Assembly (NCBI RefSeq): GCF_009708215.1
Contig: NZ_CP046175.1
Span: forward strand, 4,340,001 to 4,404,000
DNA from: Occultella kanbiaonis
GTDB taxonomy: Bacteria; Actinomycetota; Actinomycetes; Actinomycetales; Beutenbergiaceae
Direction of reading: 5' to 3'
Length of the DNA stretch: 64,000 nucleotides
The notes beneath the pieces are model-generated. The model saw only the letters and a list, made by a program, of their open reading frames with translations. It was not told where the DNA came from and did not search any database. The position numbers and the translations under genes were made by a program. Positions 52,293 to 61,083 of the stretch are shown here, in pieces. The stretch's first letter is position 1; every line of letters begins with the position of its first letter.

Positions 52293-53560
52293 TGCGAGCT
52301 CCCGACCGGCCAGTCGACGATCGCGGCACCCGGGATCGGCACGACGCACTTGCCGCCCCACTCCCTGATGTAGTCCAGCTGCGCGACGATCTCGTCCTTG
52401 AGGTTCCACGGCAGGATCAGGACGTAGTCCGGCTTGGTCTCCGCGATCCGGCCCGGCTCGTGGATCGGGATGTGCGTACCCGGTGTGTACCGGCCGTGCT
52501 TGTAGGGATTCCGGTCCACGGTGTAGTCGAGGAAGTCGGTGCCGATCCCGCAGTAGTTGAGCAGGGTGTTCCCCTTGCCGGGGGCCCCGTAACCGACCAC
52601 CTGAGCGCCGTCGCGCTTGACCCCGATGAGGAAGTCGAGCAGCTTGCGCTTGGTCTCGCGGACCTGCTCCGCGAACAGCTCATAGGTCTCCGGCTGCTCC
52701 AGCCCGGCGTCCAGCTCCCGCTGACGCAGCGCGAGCAGACGATCACTCACCGTCGGCGCGTCCGGTCCCGCATGGGTGGCGTGGATCCGCAATGAGCCGC
52801 CGTGCGTCCAGAGCTCCTCGACGTCGTGGATCACGAGGCCGTGCGCGGCGAAGATCCGCTCGGAGGTCACCAGCGAGAAGTAGGAGAAGTGCTCGTGATA
52901 GATCGTGTCGAACTGGTTCTCCTCCATCAGCCGCAGCAGATGCGGGAACTCGATCGTGATCAGCCCACCGGGCGCGAGCAGGAGTTTCATCCCGGCCACG
53001 AAGGTGTTGAGATCCGGTACCTGCGCGAGCACGTTGTTGCCGGCGATGAGGTCCGCCCTGGTTCCCTCGGCGACCAGCCGCTGCGCCAGTCGCTCGTCGA
53101 AGAACTCCACCAGGGTCGGCACGTTGCGCTCGTCGACGGCGACCTTCGCCACGTTCGCCGCCGGCTCGATCCCGAGGACCGGAACGTCGGCCTGCACGAA
53201 GTACTGGAGGAGATAGCCGTCGTTGCTGGCGAGCTCGACGACCAGGCTGTTCGCGCCGAGGTTCCGCTCGGCGATCATCTTCTCGACGTAGGTGCGTGCG
53301 TGCTCCAGCCAGGCGTCCGAGTAGGACGAGAAGTACGCGTACTCGGTGAAGATCTCTTCGCGGGTCACGTACTCCTGCAACTGCACCAGGAAGCACTGGT
53401 CACACACCCAGGTATGCAACGGGTAGAACGGCTCCATCGCGTTGACCTGGTCCGCCGGCACGAAACTCTCGCACAGCGGGGACATGCCCAGGTCGGCGAA
53501 CGTGCGGGTCAGGGTGGTCCCGCAGAAGCGGCACGGGCCGCCGGTCAGCTCTTCGGACAT
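52289..53560 (-). CDS. Sugar C-methyltransferase-like protein, copy 2
   Basis: 423 aa, three parts: N-terminal zinc motif (CRFCGTTL and later CDQCFLVQ), a SAM-dependent core (VVELASNDGYLLQYF as motif I) and a C-terminal NAD-binding-like domain (AQVVGYGAPGKGNTLLNYCG). This is the layout of NovU/TylCIII-type enzymes that methylate a ring carbon of a keto-deoxy sugar. ATG 53560 has GGAG 8 nt upstream and follows the stop of the paralogue by 15 nt. Confidence 0.88.
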   Translation of the reverse strand: MSEELTGGPCRFCGTTLTRTFADLGMSPLCESFVPADQVNAMEPFYPLHTWVCDQCFLVQLQEYVTREEIFTEYAYFSSYSDAWLEHARTYVEKMIAERNLGANSLVVELASNDGYLLQYFVQADVPVLGIEPAANVAKVAVDERNVPTLVEFFDERLAQRLVAEGTRADLIAGNNVLAQVPDLNTFVAGMKLLLAPGGLITIEFPHLLRLMEENQFDTIYHEHFSYFSLVTSERIFAAHGLVIHDVEELWTHGGSLRIHATHAGPDAPTVSDRLLALRQRELDAGLEQPETYELFAEQVRETKRKLLDFLIGVKRDGAQVVGYGAPGKGNTLLNYCGIGTDFLDYTVDRNPYKHGRYTPGTHIPIHEPGRIAETKPDYVLILPWNLKDEIVAQLDYIREWGGKCVVPIPGAAIVDWPVGSSQ

Positions 53561-53575
53561 CAGTGGTTCTCCGGA

Positions 53576-54760
53576 TCAGACGGTCTGGACGTTGGCGTCG
53601 ACACCGAGGTCTGCGAGCATCTGCCCGATCTCGGTGGCGTAGTACGGGTTCATCACCAGGACGGTTCCTGGCGGGTCGGTCACGAGGGCGTCGGGCGGCA
53701 CCACGGCCTGCCCGGTCCCGGCGAGGAAGGTGCCCTGCTTGCGGGGGTTGACGTCGACCACGCGGTCAACGTCGGTGGTCACGCCGAGCACGTTGAAGAA
53801 GCCGACGGCCTTAGCTCCGGCGCCCCAGGCGACCACGCGCTCGTCGGCGGCGGCGAGACGATCCAACAGGTCCGCCCACTCCGTCACCCGTGCCCGCGCG
53901 CGCTCGCCGAAGGCCTGGATGTCCGCCAGGACGTCCAGGGTGGGAGCCGTCGGCCTCGGCGCCCGCGGTACCTGCGTCGGCCGGGCCTCCACGGCGAGGA
54001 ACTGTCCGTCGTAGGACTCGCGCATGTCAAGGATCTCGAAGCCCGCCGCCTCCACCGCCGTGCGCAAGGAGGACGCGAGGAAATAGGAGACGTGCTCGTA
54101 GATGAGGTCGCCGACGGATAGTCGGCGTAGCGCCAGGAGCCCGTTCGGGACCTCGAGGTACAGCACGGTGTCCGAACGGTCGCCGATGCCCTCGCGCAGG
54201 GAGCGCAGCATCCCGGCCGGGTCGTCGACGTGCTCCAGGACGTGCCGGCAGACCACCAGGTCGGCCTTCGCGTCCACATGCTCGCGGGAGAAGTACTCGT
54301 TCACCACCTGCACCCGGGCCGGGAGCGGCTCGGCGTGCTCCGCGTCATAACTCGGGTCGAAGCCGGTTCCGCGGTTCTCCCCGAGCGCGCAGACAAGCCC
54401 GAGGAAGTGCCCGCTCCCACTGCCGATCTCCACGACGTCCGAGTCGCGGATGTCGTAGGTGTCGATGAGCCGCTTGGCCAGGTCCTGCTCGTAGGCCTGG
54501 AACACGGCGGAGAAGTGCAGAGCGTTGTCGTAGCTGTGTCCGTAGGCGTTCAGGCCGGCGTCGAAGCCGGTGTTGTAGACGAACCCGCACGCCGGGCAGT
54601 AGCCGAGGTCCAGGTCTCCGCGCGGACAATCCACTGCCTCTTCGCGGGTCGGCCAGAGGATCCCGACGTGTGTCGGAACGCCCATCTGCGCATAGAACGG
54701 GCGGAGGTCCGCCGTGTCGCACACCGGGCAGCGCAAACCCGGGTTCCCCGTTGCTTTCAC
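53576..54760 (-). CDS. Sugar C-methyltransferase-like protein, copy 1
   Basis: 394 aa. Same layout as the next gene but divergent in sequence: zinc motif CPVCDTADL with CPACGFVYN, SAM motif VVEIGSGSGHFLGLV, catalytic-region CRHVLEHVDDPAG and a C-terminal domain with VVAWGAGAKAVGFFNVLG. It is probably a C-methyltransferase for a nucleotide sugar. GTG 54760 lies 7 nt after TAGGGT (54768-54773, minus), so the operon mRNA is probably leaderless; further upstream codons are not similar. A dyad array at 54817-54868 sits at the operator position. First gene of the operon. Confidence 0.85.
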   Translation of the reverse strand: MKATGNPGLRCPVCDTADLRPFYAQMGVPTHVGILWPTREEAVDCPRGDLDLGYCPACGFVYNTGFDAGLNAYGHSYDNALHFSAVFQAYEQDLAKRLIDTYDIRDSDVVEIGSGSGHFLGLVCALGENRGTGFDPSYDAEHAEPLPARVQVVNEYFSREHVDAKADLVVCRHVLEHVDDPAGMLRSLREGIGDRSDTVLYLEVPNGLLALRRLSVGDLIYEHVSYFLASSLRTAVEAAGFEILDMRESYDGQFLAVEARPTQVPRAPRPTAPTLDVLADIQAFGERARARVTEWADLLDRLAAADERVVAWGAGAKAVGFFNVLGVTTDVDRVVDVNPRKQGTFLAGTGQAVVPPDALVTDPPGTVLVMNPYYATEIGQMLADLGVDANVQTV

Positions 54761-54816
54761 CCTTGAGACCCTAGTGAACGAGCGGGGCGGCCGGAGGGAA
54801 AACGGCCGGGCCCGAT

Positions 54817-54868
54817 GGGTGAACCGCACAACTCACCCGGTGACAGATCCGTCTCACCCCGGGGTGAG
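54817..54868. promoter_or_regulatory. Tandem GGTGA-N10-TCACC dyads upstream of the methylated-sugar operon
   Basis: Two copies of GGTGA-N10-TCACC (54818-54837 and 54839-54858), period 21 bp, plus a third GGTGA (54864-54868). The end forms the perfect 16-bp palindrome CTCACCCCGGGGTGAG (54853-54868), and TCACCCGGTGA (54833-54843) joins the two units. They lie about 45-95 bp upstream of the operon -10 box and before the stop of the ligase gene at 54901, so a role as terminator cannot be excluded. Confidence 0.55.
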
Positions 54869-54900
54869 GGCGCTTCGGGGCACGCCAGAACCGACACCAT

Positions 54901-56565
54901 TCACCGGGCATGACGGGCGCGGCTCACGGCGGCACGTCCGCGACTCTCCACGACCACGCGAGCACTCGGCTCATCCACACCGCCGACCGGAGTCTCGCCT
55001 GGCTCCGCAACCTGAGCCGGTCTGCTGAACCGGCCATAGTTTCGAGGGCGCGCAGCGATCCATAGGGCCACGAACCGTTCTCGGAAGTTGGCCCCGATCG
55101 GCGTTCCGACGAACTTGTCCGCTGGATCGGCAAGTTGGATCTCATTGGTCGGCGAAGCGTCGTCCAGGCGCCACAAGGCGCCGATCGCACCGATGATGAT
55201 GCAGATGACCCCGACGAACGTCGCGAATGAGAAGGAGTCGAACGTCGCGCTCGCCATCAGTGCCGCCGGCATCGCAACCGCGAGCGATTGGCCGAGATGC
55301 CTCGTCTCCTGGTTGCTGCCGCGTAGCCGGAGACTTCGGCCCATGAAGTATGGGACCAGGAAGAAGAGCGCCAACCCCACCACCCCGATCACACCCCCGG
55401 CGAGCAGGGTTACGTAGACCTGATTGTCGAGGAGGATGTACTCCTCCGGAGTCACCATGCCGGCCCCCCGTCCGAACCAGGGCCGCAGTGACCAGAGGTC
55501 CAAGACGTATCCGGTACGAGCGATTCGGTCAGTGACGCTCGAATCGTTCTCGGCATTCGTGAAGAGCGCACGGATCGTGCCGAGGACGCCCCGGTTCACC
55601 AAGTGGAATACGGCGAGCGACAAGATCCCGATGACAAGCGCGTTGTATCGCTGCCGCCACGGCCAGACCACTGCGAGCAGACCGAGGGTCACGGCAACGG
55701 TCAGGATCGCCGAGCGCGAGATCGAGAGCGGGATCCCGAACGCGACGACACCGACGGCCACCCACCGCCAGGCGCGCGTCCGACCCGGCGGCGAGAACAG
55801 GGCGTAATGCAACGCGATCGGCAGCACGAGGGCAAGGACCACCCCGAACTCGATGTAATGGTTTGCTGTGGAGGCGACCCTCGGGAAGTTGCCGTCGCCC
55901 CGTTCGCCGACGCCGATCAACTCGGAGTTCGCGCGAAGCCCCGGAATGTTGATGTATTGGGTGACATCGATGATCTGCGCGAACTGGAGCATCCCGATGA
56001 TCGACATGATCGCAGCGAGCAGGATCACCAGCCGGAGCAGTCGGTCAAGATCCCGCCGGGTGCGGATCCCGTCAGCGACGACCAGGGTGACCCCGACGAT
56101 CGAGACGGTGAAGATGAGCCAACGATCGGCGGAACTCGCCTCCGCTGCAGACGGCAGCCGATCGAAGCCAATGACGTTCCCCAGCAGTTGGAGACCGACG
56201 AAGAGGGCCATCAGCCATCGGATCGGCTGCCGCCCCGCCGGTAGGTGGTGCGGCCTGATCGCCGAAAGCGCCCAAAGGAACGCCAGCATGACTCCGATCG
56301 CCACCGACGGCCGGCCGACCGCTCCCAACCCCCCGATGACCAGCCGGGCCGGGATCAGAAACTGCAGGCAGAGGAACAGCGCCAGCAGGCCCAGGTTCGT
56401 CAAGGTCCAGCGATGGACGAGCGCGGGGATCCAGTGATCGCGGACCCGACGGTACCCGTCCGGGACCCGAAGCAATGTCGGTCGCCACTCGCGAAGCGCA
56501 TTCTGCGAGACGGTGGTGGGCGCACCCTCCTCGGCACCGATGCGGTCAGGCAGGACCGCGGGCAT
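54901..56565 (-). CDS. O-antigen ligase / Wzy-type polymerase
   Basis: 554 aa, about 11-12 membrane helices. The large outer loop holds the family segment (GVGERGDGNFPRVASTANHY, with RxA...N-H) and the later GRGAGMVTPEEYILLDNQVY. Such proteins polymerise or ligate lipid-linked repeat units at the outer face of the membrane. ATG 56565 has GAGGG 9 nt upstream; a TTG at 56574 is a poorer choice. It begins 12 nt after the Wzz-like gene, so polymerase and chain-length protein are co-expressed. Confidence 0.87.
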   Translation of the reverse strand: MPAVLPDRIGAEEGAPTTVSQNALREWRPTLLRVPDGYRRVRDHWIPALVHRWTLTNLGLLALFLCLQFLIPARLVIGGLGAVGRPSVAIGVMLAFLWALSAIRPHHLPAGRQPIRWLMALFVGLQLLGNVIGFDRLPSAAEASSADRWLIFTVSIVGVTLVVADGIRTRRDLDRLLRLVILLAAIMSIIGMLQFAQIIDVTQYINIPGLRANSELIGVGERGDGNFPRVASTANHYIEFGVVLALVLPIALHYALFSPPGRTRAWRWVAVGVVAFGIPLSISRSAILTVAVTLGLLAVVWPWRQRYNALVIGILSLAVFHLVNRGVLGTIRALFTNAENDSSVTDRIARTGYVLDLWSLRPWFGRGAGMVTPEEYILLDNQVYVTLLAGGVIGVVGLALFFLVPYFMGRSLRLRGSNQETRHLGQSLAVAMPAALMASATFDSFSFATFVGVICIIIGAIGALWRLDDASPTNEIQLADPADKFVGTPIGANFRERFVALWIAARPRNYGRFSRPAQVAEPGETPVGGVDEPSARVVVESRGRAAVSRARHAR

Positions 56566-56577
56566 CCCGACCAACCC

Positions 56578-57366
56578 TCACTTGCTGGTTCCAGCGTCGG
56601 CGACCGCGGTGGCCGGCTCGGCCGAAGCATCCCCGAACAGATCGTCGACGCCCGGTGGCGCCGGGTCGTCCTCGTCAGGACTCGCGTCTTCCTCGGTCCC
56701 AGCACTCTCGCCTTCCGTCTCGTCCCTGGACCCTTCTGTGATGTCCTTGGACTCCGCGGCGCGTAGCCGACGTCCTGCCCTCCACTTCTTGATGAGCCCG
56801 ACGATGTCGTCGAAGAGGACCGCCAGGAGTAGGGAGAGCGCAGCGCCAAGGACACCGACGACCGCCATGTTCCGAGTCTTGCCGTCATGGACCACCGCCG
56901 TGACCGCAGGAGCCTGGAGTACTTCGATCCGGTACTGTGCCGACTCCGGCATTCCGGCCGCAGTCTGGCGTTCGGCGAGCCCTTCACTTGCGATCTGGAA
57001 GACCAGTTCTCCAGTAGCGACGGCTTCCTCCGGGGTGTCTCCGCGGACTCCGAAGCTCATGACGGCGCTACGGCTCGCGGGTGAGACCGTGTACGAAGAG
57101 ACGAGCCCTTCCGCGGCGACTCGCGCGCGGGTCTCGGGGCCATTCAGGACGATCCCGAGGATGGAGTTCGCGTCCGCCACACTCCCGTACGGGTTCCCGT
57201 AGTCCGCGGAGTCAGGGCCCGGGATGACGATAGCGGCGGCCTCGACTTCGTACTCGGGCTTCACTCCTTGCCCGACGAGGTAGGCCGCGCCGCCGGTCAG
57301 CGCCAATAGGGGCAACAGGATGTACCAGCGCCGAAGCGCCGCAACTGTGATCGACCAGACGTCCAA
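56578..57366 (-). CDS. Wzz-type chain-length determinant protein
   Basis: 262 aa. N-terminal membrane helix (WYILLPLLALTGGAAYLVGQ), an extracytoplasmic domain (about 45-190) and a second helix (MAVVGVLGAALSLLLAVLF), then a cytoplasmic acidic tail rich in Glu, Asp and Ser. This is the topology of Wzz/capsule co-polymerases without the attached tyrosine kinase. TTG 57366 is the chosen start because GGAGGGAG lies 8 nt upstream and no ATG or GTG is better placed. It likely controls chain length with the polymerase encoded next. Confidence 0.82.
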   Translation of the reverse strand: MDVWSITVAALRRWYILLPLLALTGGAAYLVGQGVKPEYEVEAAAIVIPGPDSADYGNPYGSVADANSILGIVLNGPETRARVAAEGLVSSYTVSPASRSAVMSFGVRGDTPEEAVATGELVFQIASEGLAERQTAAGMPESAQYRIEVLQAPAVTAVVHDGKTRNMAVVGVLGAALSLLLAVLFDDIVGLIKKWRAGRRLRAAESKDITEGSRDETEGESAGTEEDASPDEDDPAPPGVDDLFGDASAEPATAVADAGTSK

Positions 57367-57623
57367 GGCCCCAACTCCCTCCGCGGCTCGCCCAGTTGCG
57401 AGCCACGAGATGCATGCTACGAGCGCTGCACGCGGGCTGCAGGTACATGAACAGTCCATCACACGGTGTGCGACAGATCACCCCAATACTCGCGAACCAT
57501 GCACATCCCACCGCCGCGGGCGGAGGTCAAACAGGCTTGCCCGACGCATGGGCCGAACCCACAGCACGAAGTCGCCGGCCGAACCGGCCACGAAGGCAGC
57601 GGACTCCGCCGCATACTGAAACC

Positions 57624-58910
57624 ATGAGCTCCCTGCACCTCGTGCTCGCGGGTGCGCCGCTCGGCAATGGGAACCGTGGTGTTGAAGCCCTCGGTCGTTC
57701 CGTTGCCGACGCGGTCGATCGCGAAACTGAAGGAACCGTGCTGAGTGTCCTCGACGACGGCTGGGGGGTTCGGACAGACACAAGTTCGCGATACGCACGA
57801 TCGGTGGTTGAGCACGTCGGTGTGCGTCATTCGCGGCGCTGGCACCGGCCGGAGAGCTGGGCGCAGATCCACGTTGCCCAACGGCTCGCGCCAGCCCTCA
57901 ACGGTGTCGCGACTCGGATGGCTCGCGCAGACGCGGTCTTCGACCTCAGTGGCGGCGACAGCTTCACCGACCTGTACGGCCAGAAACGGTTCGATGCCGT
58001 TGCCGCGCCCAAGCATGCGGCGATCCGCTCACGTCGGCCCCTGATTCTGCTTCCGCAGACGTACGGGCCGTTCACCAATCAGAAGGCCCGTGCCGAGGCG
58101 TCGAAGCTTGTTCGGTCGTCTGCCGTCGCCTACGCCCGGGATCCCCGTAGCTACGAGCTCCTGATGACGCTCGCCGGTCCGGCCGCCGACCCCGAGCGCA
58201 TCCGATCCGGAGTCGACGTCGCGTTCGGCCTTGAGCCGCGCGCCCCCGGCGAAGACGTCATCGCACTCCTGCACGGCCTCTCTGACGCGCCCCTCGCAGG
58301 GGTCAACATCAGCGGACTACTCCTTGGCGATGCGGCACGAGAGATGTTCGGTCTGCGCGGCGACTACATCCAGACGATGACGGATCTGGTTCGTGGACTC
58401 CTACGTTCGGGGACGCACGTCGTCCTCGTTCCACATGTTCACGTGCCGGGCGGCGGCGGGGAAAGCGACATCGGCGCCATTCGCGTCGTTCAGGACCAGC
58501 TCTCCGAGAGCGAACGAAGCCACACCTCGGTCATGCCCTCCACGATGGATGCAGCCGAACTCAAGTGGGTGATTCGCCAGCTCGACTGGTTCGTCGGGAG
58601 CCGCATGCACGCCACGATCGCCGCCTTGTCGTCGGCAGTCCCGACCTTCGGCTACGCCTACAGCGACAAGACCAGGGGCGTGTTCGAGACCTGTGGCGTG
58701 GGAGACCAGGTCGGTGACGCGAGGGACCTAGCCGGACCGGAGGCCGTGACCAGGATGCTTGACTCCTTCGAGCACCGTGCCGACCTCAAGGTGCGCCTCG
58801 AGATGACCGCCCCGCCGGTTGTCGAGCGCGCGCAGGCACAACTGCGGGAGGTGCTCCTCGAGATCGAGGCTTGGCAGGCGCAGGATGCGAAGGTCGGTTC
58901 CATCGGATGA
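57624..58910 (+). CDS. Polysaccharide pyruvyl transferase family protein
   Basis: 428 aa, WcaK/CsaB fold. N-terminal GNRGVEALGRSV, central DLSGGDSFTDLYG and LPQTYGPF, and the C-terminal GSRMHATIAALSSAVPTFGY with the catalytic Arg-His. It adds a ketal-linked pyruvate from PEP to a sugar of a surface glycan. ATG 57624 lies 6 nt after CATACT (57612-57617), so the mRNA may be leaderless. Its stop overlaps the start of the F420-hydrogenase-beta-like gene (ATGA). Confidence 0.92.
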   Translation: MSSLHLVLAGAPLGNGNRGVEALGRSVADAVDRETEGTVLSVLDDGWGVRTDTSSRYARSVVEHVGVRHSRRWHRPESWAQIHVAQRLAPALNGVATRMARADAVFDLSGGDSFTDLYGQKRFDAVAAPKHAAIRSRRPLILLPQTYGPFTNQKARAEASKLVRSSAVAYARDPRSYELLMTLAGPAADPERIRSGVDVAFGLEPRAPGEDVIALLHGLSDAPLAGVNISGLLLGDAAREMFGLRGDYIQTMTDLVRGLLRSGTHVVLVPHVHVPGGGGESDIGAIRVVQDQLSESERSHTSVMPSTMDAAELKWVIRQLDWFVGSRMHATIAALSSAVPTFGYAYSDKTRGVFETCGVGDQVGDARDLAGPEAVTRMLDSFEHRADLKVRLEMTAPPVVERAQAQLREVLLEIEAWQAQDAKVGSIG

Positions 58911-60160
58911 GTCGCGAGCCACTGACAACCATCGATTCCATCGTCGATGCCCACCTCTGTACAGGCTGTGGCGTCTGCGCGTTCCTGCGACCGGATGCCC
59001 TTCGCATGGCCGACGTTCCCGAGGCGGGTAGGCGCCCTCTCCCCATCGTCGGCATCACCGGCGGCGCCGTTGCCGGACCGGCGGTCGATGTCTGCCCAGG
59101 GCGGAGATTGGAACACAGAGCTGGCGAACTCGACGGAGCTCCCTTCGGTGGCGAATGGGGGCCCGTGCTCGGCCTCTACGAGTGTTGGTCGACCGACCCG
59201 GACGTTCGTCATCGGGGCTCGTCCGGGGGCGTCGTCGTGACCTTGGCCGCGCATTCGGTGACCTCCGGAGTAACCGTGGGTGCACTCCAGGTGCAGGCTT
59301 CCTCAGAGGATCCTCTGACCAACGAGGTTGTCCTGAACAAGACCTACTCAGACATCGTGGGAGCGGCGGGCTCGCGGTACTCGCCGGCCAGCCCAGGCCA
59401 ACGCCTGGACCTGGTCGAGGCTGCCGACGGCCGATGCGTCGTCGTTGGAAAGCCGTGTGACATCGCAGGAATCCGCGCCGCCGCGGAGGTCCGGCCGTCA
59501 CTGGAGCGGAATCTTGGCCTCACCATCGCCATCTTCTGCGCCGGCACTCCCTCGACCGAGGGAGTGAAGGAGACCATCCGAGGAATGGCAGTGGATCCCG
59601 AGGAGGTCACCAGCCTCAACTTCCGCGGCGAGGGGTGGCCGGGACGATTCCGGGTCCGCACGCGCAGCGGCCAGGAGGCCTCACTCAGTTACGACGAGTC
59701 ATGGGGAGGCACTCTCCACAAGCACAGGCAATGGCGATGCATGATCTGTCCCGATCACACCGGCGAGTTCGCGGATCTCTCTGTGGGCGACCCGTGGTAC
59801 CGCAAGCCCACGAACGGAGACCTCGGCCGCTCGCTGGTCGTCGTTCGAACCGAACGTGGCCGTCAGGCCCTCGAGGCGGCCATCTCGGATGGAGCGCTCG
59901 CGGGCGGTCCCCTTCCACTTCAGCGTCTCCGTGACTCGCAGCCAAATCTGGAGAACAGTCGCGGTGCGGTGTGGGCGCGCGTCCGAACCCTGTGGGTAGC
60001 CGGAATCGCTGTCCCTCGCTACCGCCGTATGCCGGCCGCGCGACTGTGGTGGAAACTGTCGATTCGCCAGAAGGCCAGTTCGATCGGTGGCACGTTGCGA
60101 CGCATCGGGGTCCGACGGTTACGCGAGCCGGAGTTCACCAGAGAAGAGCTTTCACGATGA
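58907..60160 (+). CDS. F420 hydrogenase beta-subunit-like protein (FrhB family)
   Basis: 417 aa. N-terminal ferredoxin-like motif CTGCGVC (about 18-24, only one Cys trio clear), HRGSSGGVVVTLA for flavin binding, GKPCDIAGIRAA and a later CMICPDHTGEFADLSVGDPW with two more Cys. The family transfers electrons between F420 or other donors, flavin and Fe-S centres. In polysaccharide clusters such proteins regularly accompany pyruvyl transferases, but their redox role there is unproven. Overlaps both neighbours by ATGA junctions. Confidence 0.85.
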   Translation: MSREPLTTIDSIVDAHLCTGCGVCAFLRPDALRMADVPEAGRRPLPIVGITGGAVAGPAVDVCPGRRLEHRAGELDGAPFGGEWGPVLGLYECWSTDPDVRHRGSSGGVVVTLAAHSVTSGVTVGALQVQASSEDPLTNEVVLNKTYSDIVGAAGSRYSPASPGQRLDLVEAADGRCVVVGKPCDIAGIRAAAEVRPSLERNLGLTIAIFCAGTPSTEGVKETIRGMAVDPEEVTSLNFRGEGWPGRFRVRTRSGQEASLSYDESWGGTLHKHRQWRCMICPDHTGEFADLSVGDPWYRKPTNGDLGRSLVVVRTERGRQALEAAISDGALAGGPLPLQRLRDSQPNLENSRGAVWARVRTLWVAGIAVPRYRRMPAARLWWKLSIRQKASSIGGTLRRIGVRRLREPEFTREELSR

Positions 60161-60999
60161 CCCGCGCGGATATCATCATGATCACCTACAAGAGCGCCGG
60201 CTACCTTCATCTCAGTCTCCCCCACCTCCTCGATACGCTGGATGAGACTGATCGTGTCTGGCTGTGGCACAACGGGGACGACGAGGCCACCATCGAGGCA
60301 CTCCGCCCCTTCCGATCCGACCCACGGGTGCACAGATACCACCACAGCCGCGAGAACGTGAAACTTCGCGAACCGACCAACTGGTTGTGGGCAGAATCCG
60401 ATGGGGAGTTCGTGTCCAAAGTGGACGATGATTGCCGGGTGTCACCGGGCTGGGTCGATACCCTCAGTGCCGCGCACGCAGCGAACCCAGATTTCGGCGT
60501 CATCGGCAGTTGGCGCCACCCTGACGAGGACTTTCGGCCTGACCAAGCGAAGCGCAAGATACGCGAATTCAACGGCGGCCACAAACTCATGCAGAACCTC
60601 TGGGTGCAGGGAAGCGGCTACCTTATGCACCGCCGAGTCGTCGAGAGGAACGGCGGAATTCGACCCGATGAGTCATTCTCTGCGTACTGCATTCGCGCCG
60701 CCCGCGCCGGCGCGATCAATGGGTTCTATTTCCCGTTCATTGCCGAGGACCACATGGACGACCCTCGCTCACCCCACTCGCTGATCCGCTCCGACCAGGA
60801 TCTACTCGATCGAATGCCTCTCTCCGCTCGGGATAATGGCGTCCGCACAGTCGCCGATTGGACGTTGCAACTCGAGCAGAGCGCATTCATTCTGCAGTCG
60901 TGCTCGCTCGATCCGCGCCAGTACTCGGGATGGCGCCTGCGCGCAATTGGGATTCGACGGCGGATCGAGAAGGCGTTGAAGCGTCCCGCCCGCTGGTAA
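60157..60999 (+). CDS. Glycosyltransferase family 2
   Basis: 280 aa. GT-A fold opening ADIIMITYKSAGYLHLSLPH, metal-binding VSKVDDDCRVSPGW (DDD) and WVQGSGYLMHRRV. No membrane segment. ATG 60157 overlaps the upstream stop as ATGA and GAAGAG lies 9 nt before. Last gene of the PPT/FrhB/GT2 operon; a strong terminator follows. The acceptor is unknown. Confidence 0.87.
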   Translation: MTRADIIMITYKSAGYLHLSLPHLLDTLDETDRVWLWHNGDDEATIEALRPFRSDPRVHRYHHSRENVKLREPTNWLWAESDGEFVSKVDDDCRVSPGWVDTLSAAHAANPDFGVIGSWRHPDEDFRPDQAKRKIREFNGGHKLMQNLWVQGSGYLMHRRVVERNGGIRPDESFSAYCIRAARAGAINGFYFPFIAEDHMDDPRSPHSLIRSDQDLLDRMPLSARDNGVRTVADWTLQLEQSAFILQSCSLDPRQYSGWRLRAIGIRRRIEKALKRPARW

Positions 61000-61015
61000 G
61001 CGGAAGAGCGACAGA

Positions 61016-61057
61016 GAGGTGGCCGTGCGCCCATCATTAAGGGCGCACGGCCACCTC
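61016..61057. terminator. Perfect 17-bp bidirectional terminator hairpin
   Basis: 61016-61032 pairs without mismatch with 61041-61057 around the loop ATCATTAA. It lies between the convergent stops at 60999 (+) and 61084 (-). Confidence 0.85.
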
Positions 61058-61083
61058 GCATCACGCAGGTCGTTCAGGCCGAA

